Positions 37,301 to 50,607 of a stretch of 64,000 bases of DNA are shown here, piece after piece. Source of the stretch: Brachionus rotundiformis (taxonomy: Eukaryota > Rotifera > Eurotatoria > Ploima > Brachionidae). Numbering within the stretch: position 1 is the first letter of the stretch; each line of letters opens with the position of its first letter. The notes below the pieces were generated by a model. That model saw only the letters and a program-made list of their open reading frames with translations. It did not search any database and was not told where the DNA came from. The DNA is taken from assembly GCA_016802295.1 (NCBI GenBank), contig JAESIW010000137.1, positions 3,689,961-3,753,960 on the forward strand, read 5' to 3'. The position numbers were made by a program, and so were the translations under genes.

Positions 37301-39015
37301 TCACTCAATTGTTCCCAAAATTGTGGTAACAGGAAATTATTCACATAAAAAGGACCAGTATATTTGGTATATTGAATACAAGTGTGTAGAATCATGGATC
37401 TTTGCTGACTGTCAGGTGTTTCTATCAAATTAAATAAGAGCTCTATTAAATTTTGGTCTTTTTTGGCGTTCGATTTGGATATTTGTTCCTGTTTAACAAT
37501 AGCACTGGTTAAAATTAAAGGTAATAGCTTTAATCTGTTCTGGTTGGGTACCATTTGAACAATTTTTGGCAATGAATCAAACAAAAGTGTTAGTAAAAAA
37601 GTCTCGTTTGGTCTCAAATTTGATAATTCATCAACAATATTCTGATTAGATTCTTCAATTGACAGACAAAAATATTTGCCCAAAATTTCTTTGAAAACAA
37701 CAGGTATTTTTCTCTCTGAAAGTTCATTTATATTGGACTCAAGTGAGATGGTACTTTCATGTTCATGTTCTCCATTTTGGGATATTTCTTTCATTTTTCT
37801 GGACTTTTCCAAATTAACTGTAAGCAAGTCTATTTTCCTTAAATGAGCTTCTCTTTCAGTATTTAAATTGATTATGTCTGCTTCAAATTTAGAAATTGAT
37901 TTGAGCAAAATTTCCTGTTTTTCAAGTAAAGTTTTAATCTGAGTTTTTTGAGTATCAAATGTTTCTTGGTCAAAATTGCATTGGCAAGTAAAATCTTCAC
38001 TTGAAAAGATGGTTTCACTTGATTTAGATTCAGTAAAGACATGTTCAGTTTGAGATGAATTTTCAATTTGGTCTTTTTTTACAATTTTCAAATCAGATGA
38101 CTTTTTTAATTTGTTTTTGTTGATATAAAATTTATAAAGCTGGCAAAGATTTGGAGGTTTAGCTTTATTTAGGCCAACGACATCCCAGTCCTCTAAATCT
38201 TGAGATTCGTTTTCTTCTGCAAATGTAACTGATGTCATTTTGTATTCATTTTGCAACAAGTACTCATTGACCAGAAAGTTGATGGCATTCTTGTCATGAG
38301 GCATCAATGGCTTTGTTGATTCAGTTTTTTCCATTTCATTCTGGTACAATTTAGACTCATTAACTTGAATTTTTTCACCACTATCAACTTGTAAATCAAA
38401 AAATATTTCTCTGTTTATGTTGCTACTTGAAGGTTCTGGCTCTGGGTCCGCTTTTTCACTTTTTTCCACACAATTGGCATTCAAACTCGATTTGGACACA
38501 AAACTATTGCCTTGATTTTCTTATTGTTTTAAATAAAATTATTTAAAAATTTAAAAATTATTTTTCAAACCTGTGGCAATGGTCAACGTGGCTCTAAGCT
38601 GATTTATGGTTTCTTTAGCTTTGCGTAATTCAAATTCCAAAACAGCAATTTTGTCATCTGAATATTTATTTTGGTCATTATCGTCCGAATATCTTGTCAA
38701 ATCGAGAGAGTCAAAAGTTTGAATGCTTGATGCTTTGTGAAGAGGATAGAATCCTGAACTGCTTATACTACTTGTTGTACCATTCTGGTTTTGTGACTGC
38801 TCAAAGTTAGCCGGATTTGAAAAATAATCTCTAAGCCTTGGTAATTCTCGTCCGGACTCGGCTAATTCAGTGTGAAACTCAAGAGCTGTCAAAATAAAAT
38901 TTTGTTTCAAAAGAACGGACGCAATTTGATCAAATGTTATTTTATTTTGACCACTCTGATTAGTTAATGAGCACTGATTTAGATCTTCATTTACTTTTGA
39001 ATCAATTTTTGACAT
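34386..39015 (-). CDS. RELCH: RELCH homologue (LisH, coiled coil, HEAT repeats; RAB11 partner)
   Basis: RELCH/KIAA1468 binds RAB11 and the sterol carrier OSBP to move cholesterol from recycling endosomes to the trans-Golgi. ATG at 39013-39015. The N-terminal exon (to about 38572) has FILTALEFHTELAESGRELP and RLRDYFSNPANFE, a near-perfect family signature. The large second exon (about 36447-38520) has a LisH motif (AINFLVNEYLLQNEYKMTSV) and EDWDVVGLNKAKPPNLCQLY, then a coiled coil (about 37790-37960) and HEAT-type helices. Smaller exons follow near 36190-36285, 35783-36126, 35630-35735, 35450-35575, 35239-35438 and 34386-35174. The C-terminal exon contains a Ser-rich linker (SVSSSNSSISSHSSH) and ends FLITNKNLKK. 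Complete in the window; small exon limits are approximate. Confidence 0.94.
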
Positions 39016-39424
39016 CTGAAATCTAGTGATTAAAAAAATTAAGTAAAAAAACTTTGATAAAATTAATTTGTCATCATAAAATTTAATAAGAAATCGATAA
39101 CAAGGCGAGCAATTTTAGCTGATTAATGATAAAATATTATAAAATTTTATGAATAATGTAATAAATTTTATGCAATAATTTTGAAATTATTAATTATTTT
39201 TGAAGCTTGCATTTTTAGAAACATTTAAATGAAAATCTTTTTTGTATTCTTTTTTAAATTAAGATAAATTTTATGATTAAAATTAGACTCATTAGCTAAA
39301 AATTTTGTAATCAAATTTAAAATTTTGATTTTTCCAAAAATATCAATTATCCTACAGTAAATCTTACTTTTTTTTATAAAATTAATATTTACAAATGATA
39401 ATAAATTATTTAATTTCTTAAATT

Positions 39425-39481
39425 TATTGTAACAAAATTTGTTTACATCACTTAATTATTGATTAATTTTAAATTCGTGCT
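39425..39481. repeat. Direct repeat, left copy
   Basis: Starts TATTGTAACAAAATTTGTTT and ends GTGCT, followed by an A-run. It matches the copy at 40246-40302 at about 52 of 57 positions with no gap. Confidence 0.8.
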
Positions 39482-40245
39482 CAAAAAAAATATCTTAGAT
39501 CTTCTAAAATTTTTTGTATATGATGGTAGTAAATAGAACTTTGTAGAGTCATGTTTTCCTATCATCTAGAAATCAAGTTTGCCTTTAACTGATATAACTC
39601 CATGCTTTGACCATATCTGTTGACAATTTTGTTCCAAATTGTCAAAAATTAATTTGTGAGGAATTTAAAATTTGACTGACAACATTTCACTTTCAATTGT
39701 ATTGTGATCTATTAAAGGATTCTTATCTGTCTTTTTTCCAAATCATTGGTATTTTACAATAGATTTCACAAATTATGGATACCATAGGGATTTTTAAAAA
39801 GACAAAATAAGTGATAAAATTTTCTGATCAAAACGAGTATCATATTTGGTTAAGCAGAATTACATCAAAATTGAAAGTTCATCTTAAATTTTATCTTATG
39901 AATATTCTAAGATTATTTCCTAAGAAGGTTTCGGCTATTTTTTTTTAATTCCATTTTACCTTGAGTTTAAATTTTGTGAAGTGTGACCTTAAAATTGCCT
40001 TGGCAACTGCCAATTTTCGTCTGCATTGACTTTAAATTCATTTCAATTAGTTCAATTATCTAATTAATTAATTAATAAACATTAGTGAACCAAAATAAGA
40101 GATTTTTTTAACTATTTTAAAATTTAATTTTATAAAAAAATTAGAAATAATCAATTGTCTTAAATAAATATTTTTATTCTAAAAATTCTAACACTAATTT
40201 TAAAAATTAAATTATTTAAAAAAAAAATAAAAATTTTTTTAAATC

Positions 40246-40302
40246 TATTGTAACAAAATTTGTTTACAACACTTAATTATTGATTACATTTTAATTAGTG
40301 CT
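40246..40302. repeat. Direct repeat, right copy
   Basis: Same orientation as the copy at 39425-39481, starting TATTGTAACAAAATTTGTTT and ending GTGCT; also followed by an A-rich stretch. It lies within 90 bases of the end of the whirlin-type gene. Confidence 0.8.
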
Positions 40303-40388
40303 TTAGAAAAAAAAATCAAAATATTTGATTTAAACAGTCCATGCTTCTTGATAGCATCTTTCTATCCGAATAAACCTTTTCAAATAAA

Positions 40389-42405
40389 TTAATCTTTTTT
40401 TTTAAATTTCAAGTGAGTGGTAAAATTTACCTTAAGATCGATATTTTCAAATTTGTTGAATTTTCTTAGGTGATTTATGTTCAAGTCATTCAAGACCTCA
40501 GTGGATCTTACTACGAATCCATTTTTGAAGTCATTATTCAAAAACCTCACGTTTTCGGCAAGCAAACACTTATTTGGCTCTTGACTGAGCCTAAACTCCA
40601 GCATTCTTTTAAAATAACTATAATCATCATTATAAATCATCTTAGCTATATTTTCATTCTCTAATAAATTAACTTTATCTACTTCAACTCTATTTAACAA
40701 TAAATAAACCAGGTATTGAATACTAATTTTTTTTTCGATGTATAATTTTAAAAAAAACTTGAACAATTTGAACATATCAACACTTTTTACCAAAAGATGG
40801 TCATACTTCAAATGACGCAAACGATCTATAAACTTATTTTGGTAATCTTGTTCCAAATGAACACTACTATCATAATCAAATGACTTATCTATACTGGTCA
40901 CACTGTCTTTATTCGACTTAATTACTTCTAACGTTGGTAGTTTGCTTAGATATCTGACTGTTATTTTTATTGGCATCTTTGTCGCTTTGTGGTTAATTAA
41001 ACTCGATTTGAGGATTAGAAGAGCGTCCTCGTGGGAAATACGCGAAAAAACTTGTCCATTTACCTCAATTATTTGGTCACATACCTTGAATAATAATTTT
41101 TCTTGTTAAATCTTAGTTAAAATAGAATTTTTAAGCTACTTTTAATCCGACCAAATCAGCTGATGAGTTCTTAGTAACATGAGAGACAAAAATTCCCAGT
41201 GAATTTTCAAAACCACCTCTTATCTTGAACCCCAGATCATTTTCTTCTGAATTCAGTCTCAAAATTACCTTTATTAATTAGAATAAATTTAGATAATGAC
41301 TTTAAAGTAAAAAAAATATTTTACTCTGCGTATAAAACGCTTTAAGCTGGTTTTGGAATCGGACGGAGGCGAAGTTTTTTGACCAAAGGAGTTTTTCCAT
41401 TCATTTTTAAAGTCAAAATTGGTCGAATGTTCTGAAAATTGTGACACACTTGAGTTTGATTCAAGCTTATCATTATTTTCAGGCATAAAACCACTGGCTT
41501 GTAGAACAATTCGTAGCGTGGGAGCTGTGCTCAAATACTTAAAAATTTAATTTTTAAAATTCTGGTAAAAATTCAGACCAATATTATGTGTCTACTTCAA
41601 TTGCTTGGTCAAGCTCAATCATTTTAAATGATATATCATTTACGCTGACTAGTTCATCTCCCACCAGCATGCCAAGTTTATCAACCAAGCTTCCAGGCTC
41701 AACATAGGAAATCATTATGAAAGTACCAGTTGGACCCATGCACACATCGAAACCAAGCGATTCGTCCTCGTTTGGCTCAAGATCTAGAATTCTAAATCCG
41801 GCGATTTGAACACAATTTTTTTGTTCTTCGGTAAGCTTTGGCTTAGAATCCTCGGGTTTAAAGGACTTTTCCTCATTGTCCAACGATTCTTTTAACTTGA
41901 TCAAATCTAAATTCAAATCCTGATTGACTTTTTCCAACATTTTCATTGCTTCCAATTTTTCTTTGCTCTCTTTTTCCAGAAATAATTTCTTTTTTTCATC
42001 GGCTTTTTGGAGTGTTTTTTCGAGCAAGTCTTTGGGAATCAAGTCAGCAAATATAGACTTAACATCATGGGAAAATTCTTCTGGAAAAAAAAGCTTATAA
42101 TACTCGTCATAGTGAAATCTGTCCTTGACAGGTATGACTGGTCTCATAAAAAGCATGAGGCTCTTTTTGCGCGGCGTGTCAAACAATTCACGACAACATC
42201 TTACCAAAGTGAACACATTGTGGTCTTTTTGGTACTTGAACAAAGCTTGGGTCAACTCCAACTGTTCACTGTCTTCTAGCAGACAATTTATGGCATTGAA
42301 CAACTTTTGTCCATGCTCGGACAAATATTTTTTATCCTTGTTGAGTACATGTGTAATTTGGCTTGAATTTTCAGCGCCCCTTTTGCTACTGCTGGACGAT
42401 GACAT
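40389..42405 (-). CDS. Whirlin/PDZD7-type PDZ scaffold
   Basis: Scaffold of the harmonin/whirlin/PDZD7 family, which tethers membrane proteins in actin bundles or ciliary periphery. The frame extends to a TTG codon upstream, but the ATG at 42403-42405 (MSSSSSSKRG) is the likely start. Order: helical harmonin-homology domain (LFDTPRKKSLMLFMRPVIPV, residues about 25-110), coiled coil (QKADEKKKLFLEKESKEKLE), PDZ1 (ESLGFDVCMGPTGTFIMISY to about 41589), a linker exon (about 41320-41540), and PDZ2 (NDLGFKIRGGFENSLGIFVS; CDQIIEVNGQVFSRISHEDA). A second helical segment follows (FKLFKFFLKLYIEKKISIQY), like the second homology domain of whirlin. There is no third PDZ or proline-rich region, so it is shorter than vertebrate whirlin. 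Which paralogue it represents is undecided. Confidence 0.8.
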
Positions 42406-45400
42406 TCTCAAAAATTATGGCTCTATTCATAAATTTTAATTTTAATTTGAGTTTAGTTTACGTTTATAAAGGTGATATACATGAAAATGTAAAAATTGAT
42501 ATAAAGGAAAATTTTTCTTGCTACAACTAATAATAAAATTATACTAATCTAAATCGAATGCATGGTTTACAAATTTTAAATTAAATATTTATAGTGAATA
42601 ATTTACGCATAAAACCTATCAAACTGGATGCTAGGTCTAAAATGAATCTTGTCTAAACTACTTAAAAATATTCAATTTTATATTAATCAAGATTTAAAGA
42701 ACTATAACTTCTTTTTGATAAAAACAGGGTATCTAGTTTATCTTAAAAATCACTCATCCATTCATTAAATTGATGATTGAACTATGAAAATAATTCAATT
42801 TGTTTTTAAATATTTACTGATCATGTGACCTAGATTGGTTTTGAATTTTTAATTATGGATAGGAACTTAATTCACTTTTTGCTTAGTCATCACCTACACC
42901 TACAGCTAAATTATTCAATTAATCCTTTTATTGTTCGATTAGGTGTTATCTTTTTATACTGTGTGTTAAGATAAGCGTTCTTAGAAAATACTGCCAAAAG
43001 TTCTGGAATATGGTAGAATTTTTCTTTAAGCCAAATTAACAATTTCAAAGTAAAAACTTAACTTTAAATATTTATATATAATTTAGTTAAGCTTAAAATT
43101 GGGTATGACATAATTAAGCAATAATTTACTTAAGAATATGAGATATATTTATGTTTTAAGTTTTTTAGTTGATTTTTAATTCACTGTTTTATTTTTGAAA
43201 AGAAAAACTACGCTAAAAAATCGCATTACTAAGACCTAGGACTTATTTTTAATTTTCGGTTGATAAATTTGTTTAAAAGATTATATATGATTACAACTAA
43301 AATATTGTCAAAAATTAAGCTTAAATAAAGTAATTTTCAAAATATGCATAAATGTGTTTAAAGGTTATAATATTGACCTGTATCAAGAATTTAAGTAACG
43401 CCTTGAATAAAATGAAAACCAATTATATAAATTTTGCTTATAATTACTATTTCATTATAATCAGCTATTATAGTATTTAAAAAATTGACAAGCTTTTTTT
43501 CTTAATTTTTCCGTTTATTAAGAGTAAAAATATTTTTAATATTTTTTCCATAAATTTTGATTTCCAATCATTGCTTTATGTTTTCAATTGATTTAAAATT
43601 CAACACATGTATATATTTGATTTACTATTTTATATTAAAATGATATAAAATTTGAATAGTTATAAAACATCAAAAAATTAATTTTTAAAAAATGAAAAAA
43701 ATTAATTAATTATCAAAACAATAAATAAAAAGCAGTCTAAAAATTAAATTAATATTAAATTTTAATTATGTTGTTGATAGTACAAAACCTGGATGAAAAG
43801 TAATGGAGTATTTTGACAGTTTATCGTCTTCTTGAAAATTGCATAATAAGTTAGTTGTAATAAAACAATATTTAGATGAAAAAATAATTACGGATTGAAG
43901 AAAATTTATAAATACATTAAATTTAAAAAAAATAGACCAGATTGCTTAAAAAATTTATTCATTTTAAATTTAAGTTTCTAATTTAAGCAAATATTTTTTA
44001 ATGTTGATGACAAAATCAAAATTTTTAATTTCAAAAAATATTGTTTAGTTCATTAAAAGAATTTTTTAAATTATTTTTTTATTTTAGTGGAATTTATTTT
44101 TATTAATGAATCGTGGGTTCTAAAATATTAAATACTTTTTAAATTTTGTATTAGATAAATCCAAAAATTTGCTTAATAATTTTGTAATTTTCACTGCTAA
44201 ATAATTAGCCTGAAAATTCAATTCTTTGAAATTGAAAAATTATTTAAAATGGAATAATTTTAATTAGAATAACAAATTTCTTATTCAAATAACTTATTTC
44301 GGTTGAAATATCAACAATTTATCTCTAATTAAAATTGAATTATATTAGAGAAAAAAATGATTAGTTCAAATTTAATTAAATTTCACCGAAACTCAGTAAA
44401 ATTGAATTAATTCGGATTATTTTAGACTTTGTAGTTAATAAAAATTCAAAATAAAATTATGTTAGCAGCTCGGATCAATTGAACTAATCAAACCAAATAT
44501 TCTAATTGTTCTCTGCGGCCAAAAAGTCTTGTAAATTAAAATAAACTCATATCATAATTTATATTTTCATTTGATTGAAAACAAAGATAAATTAATAAGG
44601 GTTAAAAAAAATTTTTTTTTTTTAGTTTACAAAATTAATAAATTCATTCATATTTTTTGAAAAATTTGACTGAAGTTCCGCACATGTATCATTTACAAAT
44701 TAGAAACTTGAGGTTAATTTTGTTTTTTTAAGCCTTAAGTTGTTTAAATTATAAAGAAATTTCCGAAAGCAATTTAGATCAAGTTTGAAGATGCAAATGT
44801 CGAAAGATTATCTTAAAAAATTAAACAAACATTTCAATTAGTAAAATTAAAATCAAATATTTTAATCACAGACAAATAATTAGATAGAATATAAATTTGA
44901 TTCAGCATAAAATAAAAAGCTTATTCTATACATTTGTTTAATATAAATAATTTTTCTTTATTAAATGGCAACTTTTGCACATCAATATGGAATATAAAAC
45001 CGATAGATGGTATTAACTAAAATATAATTTCCGTGTTTAGAAGACATAATAAAAAACAGCATATGTCTCATTTTAAAAGTCCATATGTGAATTATTTCCT
45101 TTTCTAAATAATTTTAGATATGACCAGTGCGCAAAATAAATTATTGAAAAAGTTCTCATGTATTTAAATTAAGTTCAATTTTAGCTGACCTTAATAGCAA
45201 AATTAAGCCTTTGTATGACTAGGTAGATATGTTCAATTTAAATTGGCGACGAATACCTTTAAACAAGCTTTGGCTTAGGGTCTATTTAAGCTTTAGTTAT
45301 GCGTGGATTTAGCATAATTTAAAATAAAATTTTATTAGATTCAATGGCCTAAAAAAATATTAAATTCTGTGTTATGTTAGTAGACGCGCAACAAAGGGCT

Positions 45401-47039
45401 AGAAATCCAATTAGTTGTCAGAATTTGGGATATATCCGCTTTTTACGTGAAATGACATCTCTAATGAATTAAGCTTCTTTTTACTACTATCTAAAAATAT
45501 CTTCAGCTTGTCGAGGGAATCTCAATTCCCTTAATAAAGGATTTTAAATAGCTTCTAAAGTTATTAAATTAATGGTCAGTTTTTTTTTTATTTTCAGTTC
45601 AGACGTCAAGTTGTCAACTTTCTCGTCAACTAGAAAGACCACTACTCTCGAGTTCTGATTTTATCTTATCGTTTAAATATTAAATTGCGATATTATTATT
45701 ATTATTTCTTTGGCTAAGTACCTTTAAAGAATTGTTATTTTTATAAGTTAAACTAATGCTTCAAACAGCTATAAATAAATGTATATGGAGCTGAAATATA
45801 ATTTATATACGAATATAAAAATATAAAATCTGACATATTTTTTTAAATGAAATTATTAAATTATCTAAAATAGTTTATTCTAATTTAATCCAACATTTTT
45901 TTTGCCAAGGTCTAGACAATTTTTATTTTTCAATTTGAAATTTAATTAAGAATTTTAATTATTAAAATAAATGTATCAGTTGTTCAGTAATTATTTAAAT
46001 ATCATATTTGGAAGTTAATTTTGGATATTGGTTATTTAAGCCTAATAGGTTAAATTGTTCAAAAATCATTAAATTAAAAACATTCTAATCGATAAAAATA
46101 AAAGCTAAGGGCGATATTTTGTCAATCCGAAAATAATAAATAAAGTATATTTATTGTTAAATTAGAAGAATTTCAAATTATTTGTTTAAATTGGGGCAAA
46201 TTTTGAATCTTTTAAATATATAAAAAATTTTAGTATAAAAATAAGCTTTTTTTTTCTGTTTTTATGATTTTTAACAATCTAATCTAAAATTCAAATTTGG
46301 TAATTTTCAAAATATTTTTTTCATTCTAAATTAAGAGTTGATTATTTTAAATATGAAAAAATTAATTATCTTACTATCAATTATTTAACCAAAAATAAAG
46401 AATCGATTTTTTGCTTTCAATTAATTTTACGGTCAAGATAATTTTTGACAATTGATATTTGACCAAATCCATTGCTTAAAACATTGAAATAATTGTGTCC
46501 TTTTAATGTTAAGCAATATACTATTACATTAAAACGAAAGTTTTTTATATTAATTATCAAAATGCCATACTTTGGCAATCATTGTAGCAAGTTTTTTAAT
46601 TATTTTGTATAGACTTTTAACATTTAATCAATAAATAATTTGAGGCTTGTTCGTTCAAGAGTATTATTTTCATTTTTTAGTTGTAATCAAAAGAATATAA
46701 TTAAATGATGAATTATTTTCTATATAAAATGTTTGATTTTTAGTGTGTAAAAGTTTATTAGCCAAAATAAATATATTAATTAAAATTTCTTTCAATTGAG
46801 CATAGAAGAAAAAAATTATTTTTAAAAGCAAAATAAAATGTATTTATTTGCTTTTTTGTTTTTTTTTTATCTTGGTATTATTTTGATAAAACTTCAATTC
46901 AAAATCACTAATTTTATTATTAATCATTATTTTAGATTTTAAAAAATCCACTTATTATATATGACTGCAGCCTCAATATGAGTAAAAATTATTTTTTTTT
47001 ATTTTTATCTTTTAATAATGAGAATAAATTAAAGAAAAC
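42406..47039. other. Long non-coding region between divergent genes
   Basis: 4.6 kb separating the whirlin-type gene and the M6 gene, which point away from each other. No credible coding exon is seen. A patch at about 45597-45660 is less AT-rich, with repeated GTCAAC/GTCAACT words (AAGTTGTCAACTTTCTCGTC), and could be a promoter or untranslated exon of the M6 gene; this is a guess. Confidence 0.5.
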
Positions 47040-47976
47040 ATGGACGATTCGAGTCGATTTGCAGATCAGAGCAAAGCCCTTTGGCTTCAACAAAATACAC
47101 TCAATATGAATGGAAGCAATGATGGTCTTGATGACAAGAACATTTTCAAACCACCGACCACATCTTGGATAGGAAGGTGTCCTTTCGCTTCAATTATTGC
47201 AACAGTAATAACCATATGTGGCACTGGGGTTTTTTGTGGATGTTTGTACCGCGCCTTGGCCATTACGATTCAAGCATTGGACTCGGCTTTTAAACTTGAA
47301 TTTCAGATGGAGTCTGCTCGTGCTATCCAAACAATGGTCATCATAATATCAACAGTTATGTGCTCTTTGGCAATCATACTTTTGATAGTTGGATGCCTAG
47401 CAACAGGAGCCACTAGAACACAGATTTATACTGGATTTCGGTCTCGCTTGGGAGGAAGAATATCTACAGGATTTTTTACAGTTGTGGTTTATTTATTATT
47501 TTTAGCATGGTCTGGCATCACTGTTTTATTAGTGGTACCAATAGTTGGATACTATATGCTGATGAAAAATTGCGAAATAAAGACAACTCAGATTGAAAAT
47601 CATTCAATCCAGAAATTGGACGAATGCATATCCCTTAAAAACTATGGCATACATTCGTTTGAAAATAAAATGTCAATTTGTTCTCTCGAGCTTATATCTT
47701 TCTGTAGTCAAGTAAAAAAAATTATAAACAATAATAATCGAGTTTAAAATCTATTTTAATTTCAAGGGCAAAGAGGCAGGTCCACTTTATATAGCTGCAT
47801 TTATTGCCAGTGCGCTAATAGCCCTGGGAATGGTTCACTATTTGTGCTGTTTGGTTGCTAACTACGCTCATATAAAAGATGGCATCAAGCTCAAAGACTA
47901 CGAGGAAGCAATCAAAGAAGAACTTGAATTGAGATGTGAACTTGCGGCAGCAAGTAGAAAAAGAAATGATTTATAG
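47040..47976 (+). CDS. Proteolipid protein family, M6 (GPM6A/GPM6B-like)
   Basis: Four-helix membrane protein of the myelin PLP/DM20/M6 family; in neurons and fly tissues M6 acts in membrane shaping, filopodia and tricellular contacts. Exons 47040-47711 and 47767-47976 give 293 residues. The N-terminal hydrophilic region ends in the family motif WIGRCPFASIIATVITICGT leading into helix 1 and FCGCLYRALAI. Helices 2 (about residues 95-120) and 3 (about 140-170) follow. The large second extracellular loop holds four Cys (MKNCE, DECIS, SICSL, FCSQ), as in PLP/M6, where they form two disulphides. Helix 4 is in exon 2 (AAFIASALIALGMVHYLCCL), then a charged cytoplasmic tail ending SRKRNDL. Confidence 0.88.
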
Positions 47977-48806
47977 ATTTTGTTAAATTGATTTTTGATA
48001 GTTTTAAAAATGTATATAGTTGATGTTAATTTATATTTTTAAGAAATGCTTTAAACGGGTAGATATTGAATTCAAATGTTATATCATTCCAAGGCACAAA
48101 GGATTCATTCTCTTTTCCTGGTTTTTTATATATTGACCAATTTATTTTTGTGTTTTATAAGGATTGTATTTTTAATAATATCAAAATATGAGTTAGTAAT
48201 TTTTAAAATCAAAATTAATAAAACAAAAATTAACTTTCTGTTTGAACTCATTAGTATTCTTGATTGGATATTTTAATAACCAATGTGACCATGTGGATAT
48301 TTCATAATAAAGCTTTTAAAATTTTTAAATAAATAATGGTTTATAAGTAATTGTTTGATCTTTGTAAATTTTTTTTTAATAGTAAAATATGTCATTAAGT
48401 AATTTAGCTAAAATTATTAAATTCTCAGTAATAAAAATTCTAAACAAATAATCATTTATTGATAAAAATAAATAATTTTAAACAATTGAATAAAGCCCTT
48501 TGAATGTTTAAATTCAAAAAAGTATTCTGACCGCCTTGTGGATAAACTTATTGACGCCAGTTAAATTGTCTTTTCTTTTCATCGCTCATTCAATATTGTA
48601 ATCTAAATATCAAAAAAACTTGTCAGTCTAAAACGTAACAAAATTTATACAAGTTCATGCTTTTAGTCTTATTATAATTGATTTGCTTGTCTACCAGAGT
48701 TCTTACATTCAAATCCCCTTGCTTTCACAAATCTAAAAATATAAGTTTAAGCTTTAATCATTTTCATAGATTTTTAACAAATAAAATAATTTAAAAAAAA
48801 AACAAA
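47977..48806. other. M6 3' flank and intergenic region
   Basis: Likely the M6 3' untranslated region, with AATAAA near 48306. A hydrophobic frame at 48076-48276 has typical AT-driven content and no splice links; not called. Confidence 0.55.
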
Positions 48807-49898
48807 ATGTGCATCGTCCACGAACCATCACTACACTATCTATTCCAGGACTTGCTTGTTTCTTTTCAACAAAGCAAAACTCTTTCACCGTTGTTTCTAA
48901 GACGAGTTGGCAGTCTTTTATGTACATGTCAAAAAGGTAAGATAATCATTTAAAATATAAAATTTATTCTGTTTATTCAAGAGCTGTTTTACGACTCAAG
49001 CAACATCATTGAAACACAACGCTCTCTTTTTAAGTGGTTTGATGAGGAGAGCAAAAAGTGCGAAAATCTGTCGCACTTTAAACCAGTTATTGGTGCAATC
49101 AGGTCAAATGGTTTAATTGACTCTGGTACGAAAATAACCCTGCTTACTTTGCTGAAAGATACCAGCGAACTGAATTTTTCCAGATTGAGGTCAATATGTT
49201 CCAAAAAATCATTGAGAAAAAATGTCTTTTTTGTAAAATTGGTTCGCTTAAAATTTGATCTAAAGCTTTGTTCAGTAAAAGAGTTTGTGGATCTCTTAGA
49301 CAAAATTGACAATTCAGCCATAAAATATATCAAGTTGACCACAAAGAGTAAAATTTCATTTAGAGATATGGACCACTTGACTATTTGGAATTTCATGGGT
49401 GAATTGGAAGTCACACTTGAGTCAAAGTATGAAAAAAATTTGAAAAATGCAGAATTTTACTTGAAACGCCTAGCTGACGCAGTTCACTACAGGCTTGCTC
49501 AAAAAATTCCATCTTCTGATTCAATTGCTGGAAATGAACCATCAAATAATCTTAGGATTTTGCTCCAGTCTCCACCAGATTCTAGTTTAAGTGAAAGTAA
49601 AAGCTCTATAAATACGACCATGAGCGAATTTAATTCTAGTGAGCTTTCTGCTGATAATAGAGAGAGTTTGAAAAATGGTTTGATGGACATCAGTGAAAAT
49701 TCAACAACATCTGAATCTTTTTCTTCCCTCAGTCAAAAAACTAAATTTAACAATCAAGAAAAAAATTATAAAACTGACAAAATGAGTGAGAGAAATGCTG
49801 AATATACAAGAACAACAAAAAATTCAGAGACATATAATCTGAGGAGAAATGCACCTGAAAATTTTAACTCATCTAGATATCTGGTCAATACCAATTAA
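48807..49898 (+). CDS. Unrecognised 348-residue protein
   Basis: Not recognised. Two exons, 48807-48936 and 48982-49898, joined by a 45-base intron (GTAAGA...CAAG), sum to 348 codons plus stop. The N-terminal two thirds look folded and mostly helical (SLHYLFQDLLVSFQQSKTLS, ETQRSLFKWFDEESKKCENL, FMGELEVTLESKYEKNLKNA). The last 130 residues are Ser/Asn/Glu-rich and probably disordered (SSLSESKSSINTTMSEFNSS). No signal peptide or membrane helix. The in-frame intron with good splice signals and non-random composition support a real gene. Confidence 0.7.
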
Positions 49899-50607
49899 AT
49901 TTAACTCAGATTTGATTTTTTATATCTTAAACAAATTCTATTTATTTCAGCCCATTCATTTTGATACAAATATGGTATAACTATGAGTTTTTAGTTAAAA
50001 ACTTTTTATTTTTTAAAGATCTTTTGAAGTTTAAAATAAAAAATCAAAAGTTATTTTTATAAACTCATTTGAATTGTTTTATTTAAAGTTTGTTTAAATT
50101 TCAAATCAATTTAAAATTTAAATCAATTCTGACCGAAGATAGCATTAATATAAAATAAACCAATCTAAAAATTAATTTTTAATTTTTAATATTTTTCAAT
50201 ATTTTAAAATTGTTTAAATCAACTTTATTTAAATTAATTTTTTTGATTTTATTTCATGATTTTCTATTGAATATTTTAGTCTAAAGTTTTGAATTAAAAA
50301 ATTTAAATTTTAGGCTATGAAAAGATTAGATAATTTATACGGACTAAAATTATTAGTCTAATTCTTTATTTTTACGCACATCCAGTATATTTTTGAAAGG
50401 TTTCTTTTTTTTTCAATTATTTATAGTTTTTAAATTATTAAAAGGATTTTTGAAGTTTTTAAACCAAAAAAATTAGTTAATTTGACGAAATTATTCAACA
50501 TAATGGTTTAAATAAAAAAAATTACAATTCTTATTTACAAAATAACAACGCTCATTAACAAATATTTTTTTAAGATTTTATATTTACAAAAAAATAAAAA
50601 AAAAAAA
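49899..50607. other. Intergenic region
   Basis: AT-rich spacer with homopolymer runs. No gene seen. Confidence 0.6.

Larger units (their letters stand above)
39016..40388. other. Intergenic region containing a 57-bp direct repeat
   Basis: No coding exon seen. It contains two copies of a 57-base sequence (listed separately) that enclose about 760 bases of slightly less AT-rich DNA. Confidence 0.6.

Noticed and set aside
48076..48276. Hydrophobic 66-codon frame after the M6 gene
   Set aside because: Phe/Leu/Ile-rich by base composition; lies in the probable 3' untranslated region and has no family signal.
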